DNA from: Ryuthela nishihirai
Lineage: Eukaryota; Arthropoda; Arachnida; Araneae; Heptathelidae
Direction: 5' to 3'
NCBI GenBank assembly: GCA_038380435.1
Contig: JAWZYU010000018.1
Location: 53,965,751-54,029,750, forward strand
Length of the DNA: 64,000 nt
Of the stretch, positions 1-10,462 are shown one piece after another (position 1 is the first letter of the stretch; each line of letters opens with the position of its first letter). Below the pieces are notes generated by a model. That model made no database searches, was not told where the DNA came from, and saw only the letters and a list, made by a program, of their open reading frames with translations. Made by a program: the position numbers and the translations under genes.

Positions 1-1022
1 CTGCCTAACATGGTCCTCCACGTGGAGCTAAAACAGCTCTTACTTGGCGAGGCATGGACACTGCAAGATTTCTAAAGGTATCTTGTACCAACACATTACC
101 AGTATATCCTTCAACTCTTGTAAGCTACGTGGTTGAGCGCCACAGATCGGATACGCAGTTCCAACACAAACCATAGATACTCGATTGGATTGATGTCTGG
201 GGAATTTGAAGGTCAGAGCAATACCTGGAAGTCTTCCTCATGTTCTGCGAACCATTTTCGAGCAATCCGGCAGTGTGGCATGGTGCATTATCTTGCTGAA
301 AGGTGACACTACTAGAGGGATATACCGTTGTCATGAAAGGATGCACCTAGTCTGCAATGATGTTTAGGTAAGTGGTAGACGTCATAATTTCCTGCACATG
401 AATGATTGGACTCAGGGTTTCAGTAGAACATTGCTCAAAGCATTATACTTCCTCCACCGGCTTGTTTTTGTCCCATGGTGCATCCTGGTGCCAACACTTC
501 CCCAGGTAAACTACGCACACATACCCAGCTGTTCACATGGTGCAGCAGGAAATGAGATTAATCAAACCAGACGACTTTCTTCCGATCATTCAAGGTCCAG
601 TTTTGATGCTCACGTGCCCATTGTAGGCGCTTTCGATGGTGAATCGAGGTTAGCGTGTGCACTCGAAGCGGCCTGTGGCTACGCAGACCCATTTACAGTA
701 CGATTCGATGTGCTGTGTGTTGTGACACATTATTCCCTTCACCAGCATTCAAATTACTGTCGAGTTGCGCCACAATATCTCTTCTGTTGGCTCATACCAT
801 ACGGGAAAGCCTTTGCACACCTCTAGCATCGATGAGCTGTGGTGGGTCTGCACCTTGCTGGCGGTTCTTGGTTTTTCCCTCCTCAGACCACCTGAAGGAA
901 CTAATCGCTGCTGACCTTAAGCACCCCACAAGCCTTGCCGTCTCGGAAATGTTCTGACCCAGTCGTCTGGCCATTACAATTTTGCCTTTGTCAAACTTAC
1001 TTAAATCCGCTGCCTTTCCCAT
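1..1022 (-). pseudogene. Tc1-like (DD34E) transposase, broken
   Basis: In an intact element this protein binds the terminal repeats and performs cut-and-paste integration at TA sites. The start ATG is at 1020-1022; the first ~76 residues (MGKAADLSKFDKGKIVMARR...) form the helix-turn-helix DNA-binding region typical of the family, including GQNISETARLVGC. Frameshifts follow near 790. The second catalytic aspartate is visible in FQQDNAPCHTA around 285-315, after a GGGSIML stretch where the expected tryptophan is a stop. Residues resembling the family C-terminus (RGGP) appear near 10-30. There are at least two frameshifts and several stops, so no full protein can be made. The long plus-strand frame at 398-826 lies antisense to this gene and is not a gene. 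Confidence 0.8.
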
Positions 1023-1170
1023 CTAAAGAACAAGAATAACACTGATTAACAGAGCTCAGTATCAGGTGTGATTTATACCGTTTCATTGCCATCACACGCG
1101 CCATCATTTACCTTCAGTTGCTTCGATTTGCATAAAGATGCGCTGGTTATAATGTTTTGACTCTTCACTG
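1..1170 (-). mobile_element. Tc1-like transposon, cut by left window edge
   Basis: The element reads on the minus strand. Its 5' end lies at 1170, where the plus strand shows cactg followed by TA at 1171-1172, the usual end and target-site pattern of Tc1/mariner elements. The transposase pseudogene occupies 1-1022. The other terminal repeat is outside the window, so total length is unknown. The stretch 1023-1170 is the non-coding leader between the terminal repeat and the transposase start. Confidence 0.8.
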
Positions 1171-1572
1171 TATTTTATTGTAACATAGATCTGATTAATG
1201 TATCAACTGTAGATTTTCAATAATTGCAAGAGATATACTGTAAATTGTTTTAAATAGCTTTTACTACTTTAAATATTAAAAACAACCCTTGAAACCTATA
1301 ATTTTTGTAAAGAACTGCGATTTCCAAATGGCACAAATGCTTCACAGACGAGCGTGGTTACATGGAGAACAACCCAAAGTCTGAGCAACCAAGAATTGTT
1401 CTCCATACACTAGAGTCAGTTTTTCCGACTGTTTGTGCATCATTTAAGTCTCGCCGAATACATTAACGTAGCAGGTTCGTCTAATACAGTAATGTATCAA
1501 ACATACCATTGCTCAGTTTCCAGATAAGCCATAATTTGTTAAAAAATCGTGCACACAAAAACCAACACCTTT

Positions 1573-1842
1573 CCAAAGCGAGAACACGACAGAAGCGAGA
1601 ACACGACAGAGCTGAAGCAGAGCTTCAGCTCTGTCGCTTCAGCTCTTCAGCTCTTCAGCTACCGTATCGCGAAGTACTTTTCTACCGTATCGCGAAAAAA
1701 AAAGCTGAAGCTTTTTTTTTCGCGATACGGTAGCAAAGTACTTCGCGATACGGTAGCAAGTAACAGCAGAATCCTGTCTTGTCTTCGCTTTCCAAAGCGA
1801 GAACAAGACAGGATTCTGCTGTTACTTGCTACCGTATCGCGA
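1573..1842. repeat. Cluster of interlocking palindromes
   Basis: Three inverted repeats lie head to tail. Palindrome A has arms 1604-1618 and 1622-1636 (3-base spacer). Palindrome B has arms of about 47 bases, 1659-1705 and 1708-1755, around a short centre near 1706. Palindrome C has arms 1743-1791 and 1794-1842 with a 2-base spacer and only a few mismatches. The motif accgtatcgcga or its complement occurs five times and is shared between B and C, so alternative hairpins compete for the same strand. At 1573-1607 there is also a two-copy tandem repeat of aagcgagaacacgacag, part of which reappears at the centre of C. No protein coding is credible here. Confidence 0.9.
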
Positions 1843-1894
1843 CTTCTTTCAACTTGCCCACACTGTTCAGCGTCGCTTAATAGTCGCCGTGTTG

Positions 1895-2165
1895 CCACAT
1901 ATTAATCTCGTTTTCAAAGAGAAAGAAGTTTTTCCTTTATCTACTGTTTCATTCTTTAAAAGTTTTAATTTGACCTAGCGGATGATGGGGAAAATGCAAA
2001 TAGTATTTCATTAGCAACTATGCAACATAAAAGTGTTTTCCTTTTAATTCTTAAATCTAAAATGTTGCATATCCCACATGTCTTTCAAAATAATGGGTAC
2101 ATTATTGTTGTCAATGGTATATCTCTTAGAAACTACCACTAACTTTTCAAATTTCTATTTTATAT
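1895..2165 (+). repeat. Head of R1 dispersed element
   Basis: The sequence ttaatctcgttttcaaagag at about 1903 and the following ~200 bases match, in inverse orientation, the region ending at 14660 (the R1 copy at 13871-14660). The match includes agttttaattt followed by ggatgatg and a run ending ataaaa. It stops near 2165, where the LINE 5' region begins, and R1-type sequence resumes after the LINE. I infer one R1 element interrupted by the LINE. Confidence 0.5.
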
Positions 2166-2538
2166 ATTTATATTATTTGTAAAACTCGAGAACAGCAGGG
2201 AAGGGATTTGAGTCAGAGTTGAGAATTGCTGCTGAACGGAAGGAAAGAATTGGCGCGAGCTGGCTTCTCTTCGGGTAAGAATTTCCCACCGCAATAGGTT
2301 AAATTTCTTCATTTCGTATTATATTGACCGGATTTGCGAATCTTTTAAATTTGGCTCGTGGGATTTGAGTTCCCTATTAATATTTTGTAACTTCATTATT
2401 ATAAATTGGGCTGAACGTCCCTAGAAGCTTTCTTTCACTATTTTTGCTACTACTGAAAAAAACTATTTTGAGTTTACCGATAGGTTTTTAAAGTATTGCA
2501 ACATACTTTGTGTCATTGATTCATTTTACCTTTTAATC

Positions 2539-4021
2539 ATGAAAAAGTCTGCTAAAGGTAAAAAGGTCTCTGCTATCGAGCCTAAATGCAAGCAGAAAAT
2601 GGACAAGATAGCCACAAAAAACTTCTGTGCTACTTCTCTTACTAATCTCACACATTCACCTGAAACTGCTTCATCTGATACTTTACAGTAGTTTGTTTCT
2701 AGCAAAACCTCTGATCATGTAGAAGCGCAATCTTAGGATGTACATGACTTCAAATTCATTGAAGATACTCAAGCTGATTCTTTTCTCGAATTATCTTCTG
2801 AACCGATTCGAGGGTATTTTTTAAGGAACAAGACTGATAAGCAAAGTACATTTAAGTACATATACTTCTTCCGAATATAATATATCTACTAGTATTCACC
2901 CAGATATTGTACAACATGAGGTGGAATCAATCTTTGGGAAATATTTTAGTCATTCAACTACTTCTGTTAATTTAATTATTGGAGGGGAAAATAGTCCAAT
3001 CAAGAGTCTTAGTTTCGCCAGTTTAGTTCAGTTCTTTTACGAAAAGCTGGGCAGAAGAGTTACAGGAAAATATCTTCTTAAAAGAGACTTTTTGGTAAAT
3101 CAAAAATAAGAATATGAAGCCAATATCATTCTAAAGTGTTCTTATATTGAAACTTTACCTATTTCTATCACACGACCCAGAAATATTATTCATCCAGAAG
3201 GTATCATTAATAAAGTTCCACTAGATATTACTGAAGATGAAGCTCTCTTTTATCTTAAGGATCAAGGAGTAACAAATGTTAGACGTATGAGACATTTTGC
3301 CAAAACAGCAACTAATGAAACTGGAGAAAGAGGAAATCCTATCTCGAAAATGGTCTTAATGTTCAATCAGAAGATTTCCGATAAGATAATAATTAGATTT
3401 GAAGAATAAAAAGTGAATGCATATCTAAGGCCGTCTCCAATTTGTCATAATTGCCAGAGATTTGGGCATTTCGCGGCATACTGCAGAGGCAGAACTCGAT
3501 GCAAAAGATGCAATGGACATCATAACCATAAAGAGTGCAAAAGCACTTAGTTCTGCTGCCCCAACTGTGGAGGAGATCACCTTTCCACTTATGCAGGATG
3601 TCAAGTGAGACTTCAGGCCTATCGAGCAAAGAAACTGGTGATCCAAAATAATCTACCGTGGTCACAAGCATTAAAATAGATACAACAAGAGGATCATTTC
3701 TACATCACTAAAGGAACTTTACAAGTTGATACTGCTGATTCTTGTGATACTCTTACAGATCAAAACAGTGCAATATATGATATTTTACACACGGAAGCAA
3801 GGAAGGTTGTCAAAAATCAACTTTCTTCTAATAGAGTGTCCGTTCGAAAATCTGTTGAGAAAAAGCAGGATCACATCAAAAATTCCGATCCCCAGGCAAA
3901 AAAAACTTTTGTGGAAACTGATGATGAAATCATCTTCCTTAAAATTAATGATGTCCTGGAATACCTAACAGATCTCCTAAACTTACTGAAAAGCTCATCT
4001 GAAGGCAATAATATAAATTAG
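2539..4021 (+). pseudogene. LINE ORF1, gag-like CCHC zinc-knuckle protein, broken
   Basis: Family members bind the element's RNA and form the retrotransposition particle. I start it at ATG 2539 (MKKSAKGKKVSAIE...), a lysine-rich N-terminus. Three zinc knuckles are visible at about 3443-3600: CHNCQRFGHFAAYC (CX2CX4HX4C), CKRCNGHHNHKEC, and CPNCGGDHLSTYAGC. An in-frame TAG lies at about 2688, others follow, including one between knuckles two and three (near 3547), and the reading frame shifts between segments (2921-3109, 3410-3680, 3726-4021). The last frame ends at 4021, 40 bases before ORF2, a normal spacing for this element class. Not functional. Confidence 0.75.
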
Positions 4022-4061
4022 TTCAGAATCAAGCAGAAATATTTTCAAATACTTAATAAAT

Positions 4062-7000
4062 ATGGAAAATAACATTATTAGTAAAAAGAAGATAAAAATA
4101 TTTCTTATGGATCTTCATCACAATCCTAATAACTTCTTATTTCAGTGGAACTGTAGAGGTCTGAAAAATAAAATTCTTGAGTTGAATTCACTTTTTCAGG
4201 ATAAACATTTTAGTGTTCTTGTTTTTAGCGAAACGTATATGGAAAAGGCTCCTAAGATCTCTCGGTATGTTTCTTATCTAAAACCTAGAAACGATGGATC
4301 TAACAGGGGTGGAGTGGCTACATATGTGCACTCCAAATTGCCTTAAGCTGCAATTGGGATCTGTCGCAATCAATTCCTCGAAATTGTAGCAGTGCAAGAG
4401 AAAATTAAAGATTTTACTTTCAGCATTTATCTCACTGTATAATCCAGGATATGATGTTTCGTTGGAAGATTTCAAAAACACTTTACATCAATGCTCCCAA
4501 CCATGACTTATCTGTAGAGAATGGAATGCACACTGTAGAACTTGGGGATGCCACACTACAGACAGAAGAGGAAACATTGTTGAAAATCTGACCATGGATC
4601 TTAACCTGGTTGTGCTCAATGATGGCTCTTCTACCTATTTCAAGAAGAGAAAGTTCTATTGATCTCTCCCTTGTCTCATGTCCCTTTGCCACACATTTTG
4701 CATGGACAACACATCATGATTCATTGGTAGCGATAATTTACCAGTCATTATTTCAGCTAACCTTTGGTCTAAAATTTCTAATCCTCATTTGAAAGTTACT
4801 AATTGGTTCCAATTCAGGAAAAACATCTCATTTGAGCTGCAAAATGCAGACAACCAGTCTAATCTAATTGAATTTAGTTCTTCTCTCTTCAGGAACTATC
4901 AATGTAGCACTAAAGAATTCAAAGCCCTTGTTAAAATTTATTCTTATGCTATAGAAATAAAAAAGATCCCTTCAAATAGGAGAAGGGGTGAAAGAAAAGT
5001 TATAAGATCTGGAAATTTAAAAGATATTGAAGAATTCCAAAATGTTTGTGCTAAAAGTAAAAGAGAAACAAAAAATATTGAGAAAAACCAGTGGCAAAAC
5101 TTTTGCAAAGATATTAACTTCTAGACTCTTCAGTCAGCTACATGGAGGGAAATATAGAAAATTGGCTGAACATGGAGGGAAATAGAGATAAACAGCTCCT
5201 GAATCTACTCCCATCTGGACCCAATTTACTACAGCTCTAAATTGCACAACCAAGAAACAAGCAGAATATTTCGTCCATGATTTCTTTTCTTATTGTAAGT
5301 TACCTACTTATGATTCATTCAGAAATAGCAAAGATAAAATTTCCAAATTTATGGAAAAAATCTTGGAAAATCTACCCCTATCTCCAGAATATTTGAATGC
5401 TCCTTTCAACCTATGGGAACTTGAAAATGCTATAAAAAAACAAAAATAAGAGCAGTTCTAGACCAGATAACATCACCAATACTATTATTAAATCCTTTCC
5501 AAATGAAGGACTCATACATTTACTGAAACTATTTAATGAATGCTGGAACAGAGGCACAATTCCAGATACCTGAAAAATAGTCCAGATCATTCCTATTGTA
5601 AAACCTAAGAAACCACCTAATTTACTTAGTAGCTACAGACCTGTTTCACTGACTTCTTGTTTTGGAAAAGTATTTGAAAGACGATACTTACAGACTCAAT
5701 CGGTTTCTTCAATCTTCTAGACTGCTATCTCCTTTCCAAACGGGCTTTCGGAGAGGATTGTCATCTCTAGATAATTTACTTCAACTAATTGCTGAGTCAC
5801 AAAATGCTCTTTCCATAAAACAAAAGTGGCTGTGGTTTTCTTCGATATCCAACACGCTTTTGACAGTGTTTGGCATCTTGGACTCCTTTTTAAGCTTTTA
5901 AAATTAGGAATAACTGGCATAATGTTTAACTATATAATCGATTTTCTGAAAGATTGAAGAAATTCAAGTAAAATTAGGAAATGTCTTTTCAGCTCTTATC
6001 CCTGTTTCCGAGGGTTTCCTATGGTAAATAGGGCAGCGTTCTCAGCCCTGTGCTTTACAACATCATGCTTCAGGACCTACCAGAGTGCTTAAACAAAAAT
6101 ATTAAATATTCAATTTTTGCTGATGATTTGGCTCTTTGGATTACTGGCAGAGATCCTGACATCCTTCAAAAGAATCTACAAATAGCAGTCAATCAAGTCC
6201 ATAAGTTTCTGGATGAATGGGGATATACAGTTTCACAAGATAAAACTAAGTGTTTAATTATTTCCAGACCACGATCTAAGCACTTCCCATTAAGATTACA
6301 AATTGACATTGAGCCTATTGAAGTTGTTAAAGAACACAAATTCCTTGGTGTTCTTCTTGATCATCATTTAATTTGGAAACATCAAATTAATCTTGTCTGC
6401 CAAAAAGATAAAAGCAGATTAAATATGCTGAGATATCTAACTGGCAAATCATGGGGAGCTAAATCCAAAACTCTTCTTATTTTCTACGAAGTTTTAATAC
6501 GCGCGATTTTCGAGTATGGTAGCCAGCTTTACCTTAATGCTTCCGATTCTTTGTGCAGAAAGCTTTAAACCTGCCAAATACTCTTAAAACCTGCCAAAAT
6601 AAAGCTATAAGATGTTGCCTCGGATTACTTCCTGGATCTCCAACTCTTCCATCTCTTGCTGAAGCTGCCATATCTCCACTCAGCTTTAGAAGAAATTCCA
6701 TTCTTTTTAAAAGTGTAGAAAGAATGAAAACCGAGACCAATAAAAATCTAATCTTAGATAAAATTTTGAACAACTGCAAAAGATCGAGAATTTTTAGAAG
6801 TATCAAAAGTAATATTTTCCTTTTAAATCTGACTAACAGAAATATTGCAGGAGACAGCATACACGATTTTCCCATTTGAAATATCCCTTGACCAGATATT
6901 TTACCTTACATCCCTGACGTGATTTCAAAACATCACTACCCATTTGAAGAAATATGGGCTCTTACCATGCAGTATATTGGCAGGAGATATGTTGGTTTTT

Positions 7001-7840
7001 GCGACATCTTTACTGATGGTTCTAAAAATGATGAAACTGGAATAGTATCCTGTGCTTTCTGTATTCCTGGTCTCAGTATTAAAGAAGGTTTTTCGTTGTC
7101 TAATCCAACATCTATTATGAATGGCGAACTTTGGGCTATCCTCAAGGCACTTGAATGGGCATTCAATTTTCATTCAGAAAAAATTCTGATTCTTTCAGAC
7201 AGCAGGTCCTCACTCCAAGCTCTTCTAGCTGATCCACTTTCTACCTCTAACTGTTCATTAATTTCAGAAATATTATGGCAATGAAATAAACATATTGAAG
7301 AAAATAAAAACCAAATTGTGGACCAGTGGATTCGAAATAGCTTACAGAAAACCGCAAGCATATATAACATCATAACATACAAATATTTCTGCATTAGAGA
7401 AAATAGAATAATTCACTGTGAATGGATTAAACATTTTCAAAATAGTCGCAAAAATGTTGGCATATTCTGTCACAGCAACTTTGATAGCTCCCCACCCTAA
7501 CTTCAAACATCTCATCTGAGCAGAAGACAAGAAACAGCTCTTTTCAGGATTAACCTTGATCACTGTGCTTTAAACGAAAAGCTCTTCAAAATTTACAAGA
7601 AAATCCTCTCCAATTTGTGCTATCTGTAAAACTCCAGAAAATGTTTCTCATGTATATCTACATTGTCCTCTTTATCAATTTCAACGACAAATTCTGAAGG
7701 AAAAGATGAAGAAGGTTATTGATGAAGAATTGTCAATGAAATCTCTTCTCTGCAGAAGCTACAGTAGAAGCACTAGATTAAAAATTCACACCCTGCTGCT
7801 CAGTTTCTTAGAGGATAGTTCTTTAATAAACAGAATCTGA
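4062..7840 (+). pseudogene. LINE ORF2: endonuclease, reverse transcriptase, RNase H, broken
   Basis: Intact ORF2 nicks target DNA and reverse-transcribes the element RNA from the nick. Start ATG 4062. The endonuclease is at about 4140-4760: QWNCRGL, SETYMEK and GGVATYVHSKL are seen, but the SDH motif reads SDN (4729-4737), losing the catalytic histidine. The reverse transcriptase spans about 5400-6570: the QTGFRRG segment is near 5740 and the catalytic FADD box is at 6116-6127 (SIFADDLALW). RNase H is at 6919-7284, with FTDGSKND, NGELWAILKALEWA and ILILSDSRSS supplying D, E and D; the later WIPSH-type motif is not seen, suggesting a deletion. A zinc-finger segment CAICKTPENVSHVYLHC lies near 7620-7670, and the final stop is TGA 7838-7840. 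Many stops and frameshifts exist between blocks. Confidence 0.85.
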
Positions 7841-7885
7841 ATTAACTCTTTGCTGGGATTTCGCTTTTCGAAAAAAAAAGAGTAA

Positions 7886-8285
7886 TTCAATCTACAAATT
7901 TGAAATATTGACTGTTTATTTTTACAAACTTTCTCTAGTGGCCAGTATTCAAGTAATAACCTCATAGTTATTTTTGTGGTGGAACTGAAGAAAAAATTGT
8001 AACTTATAATTTTTTATACCTTTTTTGAAGTTTTTTTTGTTTTTCAAATCTATTTTGGTGCAGAAAAGAAAGTAAATTGGGATCCAAGAGTATTGGATCA
8101 CAGAAAGTTTACTCTGCACAAGTAGGTACTTTTAAAAATTCAGAAAAACTATTATTTTTATTTTCTATATTGTGATTTTCACGTCCTATTCTTTGTTTGG
8201 GATAGCAGAAAACCCAATGTTGAAGGGTTTCTAACCTTCCCATCACATTTTATCACATCACACCAACAGCTCTGCCGTTTCATCA
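7886..8285. other. Non-coding AT-rich stretch
   Basis: Homopolymer runs of T and A, no open frame and no recognised repeat. It may be R1 sequence downstream of the LINE insertion, but I cannot align it confidently. Confidence 0.4.
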
Positions 8286-8289
8286 TTTC

Positions 8290-9335
8290 AGCGACTTGTA
8301 AAGATATATATATCAAAACTACGAAGTATTTGAAAAATGCGAATTCTAATACCAATATGCGATGTAATACGAATATACTATACGCAATATGCGAATTAGT
8401 ACCAATAAAATTAGAAAAAGAGTTTTCTAATTATCATTTTCACTGTTTCCAATGAAAACTTTATGACATTCACATTCCACAGCAAAAATTCCAAGTTTTT
8501 ATAATACATCCTTGCAATATTACTTTGAAATTTTGGAATTTTCAAATATTTTCACCATTAGAGGGCGCAATTAGAGTGTTCGAAAGATTCCGAAAATGCG
8601 AATCATAATATTTCATCAATTCCTATCTAACCCTAAAAGGATTTTTTCTTTTATCTCCAAATGCAAACAATTATCTGCTAAAACAAAAAAGGCGTTTTCC
8701 CATCCCCCCAGGGTCTAAGACGTCAATTCATTGTTGCTAATAGAACATCATGGCGTTCATATTCCATTACCAAAATTTAAAATTTCTAGCTTAAATACGT
8801 CATTTGCAATATTTGTTTGAAATTTTGAAACTTGCAAATTTTTCCACCATTAAAGGGCGCAATTATAGTTTTCGGAAGACTTCAAAAGCGTGAATCATAA
8901 TATATTTATCAATTCCTATCTAACCCAAAAGGAATTTTTCATTTTTCTCTAAAAGCAAACAATTATCTGCTAAAACAAAAAATGTGTGTTTTCCCACCTC
9001 CTCTGGGTTTAAGGGGCAACTCATTGTTAGCAATGGAAACTTTGTGACCTACACATTCCACCACCAAAAATTCAAATATCTAGCATAAATATATCGTTTG
9101 CAATATTCGTTTGAAATTTTGAAATTTTTAGCTTTTCCCATCGCCAGAGGGCTTAATTATAGTTTTAGAGAGATTCGGAAACTGCATATCGCAATATTTC
9201 ATCAATACCTATCCAGCACAAAAATAATTTTAATTTATCTCTGTAAACAAAAAAAGTTCGATGTCTACAGACAAACAAGCAGACGACAAAGCGAAACTAA
9301 TATCGCGTTTTCTTTGAAAACGAGATAAAAAGGGG
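8290..9335 (+). repeat. R1 tandem array, three ~293-bp units
   Basis: Three diverged units follow one another. The anchor gggcgcaa (or gggcttaa) falls at 8563, 8855 and 9149, giving periods of 292 and 294 bases. Each unit also carries ttgaaattttg, a run ending ttcatcaat(t/a)cctatc, and acaattatctgctaaaac in the first two. The array ends with cagacgacaaagcg and a short hairpin, cgttttc/gaaaacg, at about 9305-9326. Related copies lie at 13871-14660 (inverse) and 55890-56340. Confidence 0.75.
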
Positions 9336-9474
9336 AAACTTGTTTAAAATATAGGTAAAAATGTTTTTTCATATTAAAAAGTAAAAATAAATAACATGCT
9401 TCCAAACAGAAAAGAAAGTTTAAAAAAACAAAATTATATTGCATCAAGTAATAAACGCCACTAATTTTGATAAT

Positions 9475-10126
9475 AAAAAAATTACCCTCTCAAGGAGCTG
9501 CTTGCCACAGAGGTCTGACAGGAGCCTGCGGTTTATACGCCTTAATAGGTCTGTGAGGATGAGGGATCCTCAGTAGGAAAGCGGGGCGGGGGTGGCTCAG
9601 TCGGTAGCGCGCCAGGCTCGTAATCTGTAGTTCCCAGGTTCGAGTCCCAGCTGGGTCAGCGTTGAGATTTATCTCTGCAAAAATTCCTTGCCCCCGGTCA
9701 GTAGAGGACACCGATGGGCTTGGAAAGGCCGCCGTCGGTTGGATGGGACGTTAAGCCGTGGCCCCGTGTGCGGGAGAGCCATACCCTGTGCACGTTAAGG
9801 AACACGCTGGATGGCCTTGACGGAAGGCTATCATCTGTCTCCCAACAGCTGTTCCAGTGGTGTTCCAGTGACAGCTGTTCCAGTGTCTCCCAACAGCTGT
9901 TCCAGTTTTGTTTCCAGTGGATCCCCTCCCCCAACCTTCTCTGAGCCTTCGGGATCCTTGCGACCTGGCCATTTAGCCCATGGTGTGCAAAAAAGTGCTG
10001 CTAAGAGGTAAAACAACCCAACCCAGTAGAAAAGCAACACAATCATCCTGCCTTACCCGGGGCTCGAACCCAGTTCCTGTAGATCAGAAACAAAGCGCGT
10101 TAACCACGGCCACGGATTAATACAGC
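9475..10126 (-). mobile_element. SINE2 copy, split by a SINE1 insertion
   Basis: The 3' half (T-rich end, then gagctgcttgccacagaggt) is at 9475-9582, and the tRNA-like head (ggggctcgaaccc...) is at 10036-10126, both on the minus strand. The missing middle joins exactly when the SINE1 at 9583-10023 is removed. The flanking direct repeat cagtaggaaagc (9571-9582) and cagtagaaaagc (10024-10035) is the target-site duplication and belongs to SINE2: the copy at 18226-18425 has a matching single site. Confidence 0.85.
9583..10023 (+). mobile_element. SINE1 copy inside a SINE2
   Basis: The head ggtggctcagtcggtagcgc (A box) and ggttcgagtcc (B box) form a tRNA-like internal RNA polymerase III promoter; the anticodon position reads CGT. 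The middle contains gggacgttaagccg and gcacgttaaggaacac. The tail contains cctggccatttagcccatgg and ends aaaacaaccca. The segment after the middle is expanded: gtctcccaacagctgttcc occurs twice (about 9837 and 9883) with extra ttccagtg units. A 12-base target-site duplication flanks it. Confidence 0.9.
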
Positions 10127-10321
10127 TGTATTATTCATCATAAATAAATTTTTCGATCAATTTTTCCATGAGTGGGCAACTGCACCTTTAAATCCCCTCC
10201 TCTCCCGATAATCATGCTCCGTTTTGCAATTAGAGGATTAATCATAAACTAACATAGCACTATATACCATTGGAATGGATTGACAGTAGAGAAGGATAAA
10301 TAAGTATAAAATATTCTGTCT

Positions 10322-10462
10322 AAGGTTACCATCTGTCTCCCAACAGCTGTTACAGTGGGTCCCCTCCCCCAACCTTCTCTGAGCCTTCGGGGTCCTTGTG
10401 ACCTGGCCATTTAGCCCATGGTGTGCAAAAATGTGCCGCTCAGAGGTAAAAAACAACAACAA
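10322..10462 (+). mobile_element. SINE1 3' fragment
   Basis: Only the last ~140 bases of SINE1 are present, from ggttaccatctgtctccc through cctggccatttagcccatgg to an aacaac tail. A 5' truncation of this kind is expected when reverse transcription stops early. Confidence 0.85.

Larger units (their letters stand above)
2180..7885 (+). mobile_element. I-type non-LTR retrotransposon (LINE), near full length, degenerate
   Basis: A two-ORF LINE: 5' leader from about 2180, ORF1 2539-4021, ORF2 4062-7840, a short 3' UTR and an A-run at 7871-7879. Order is gag-like CCHC protein, apurinic-type endonuclease, reverse transcriptase, RNase H and a C-terminal zinc-finger segment. RNase H after the reverse transcriptase places it in the I group rather than Jockey proper. 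Both ORFs carry many stops and frameshifts. The 5' boundary is estimated; I could not find a convincing target-site duplication. Confidence 0.85.

Noticed and set aside
398..826. 142-residue open frame on the plus strand
   Set aside because: It lies antisense to the Tc1-like transposase pseudogene, has no motif, and the real protein traces (QQDN, HTH) are on the opposite strand.
8290..9335. R1 as a Helitron
   Set aside because: Tandem repeats and a terminal hairpin are suggestive, but I find no clear TC start, no CTRR end in a fixed place and no Rep/helicase coding.
9598..9665. Head of SINE1 as a functional tRNA gene
   Set aside because: The A and B boxes and stems are tRNA-like, but the head is fused to the same middle and tail in many copies and lacks an independent 3' end or terminator.
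9714..10046. Overlapping open frames of 66-78 residues on both strands
   Set aside because: The same frames recur in other SINE1 copies at the same positions; they reflect the GC-richer SINE sequence, not genes.
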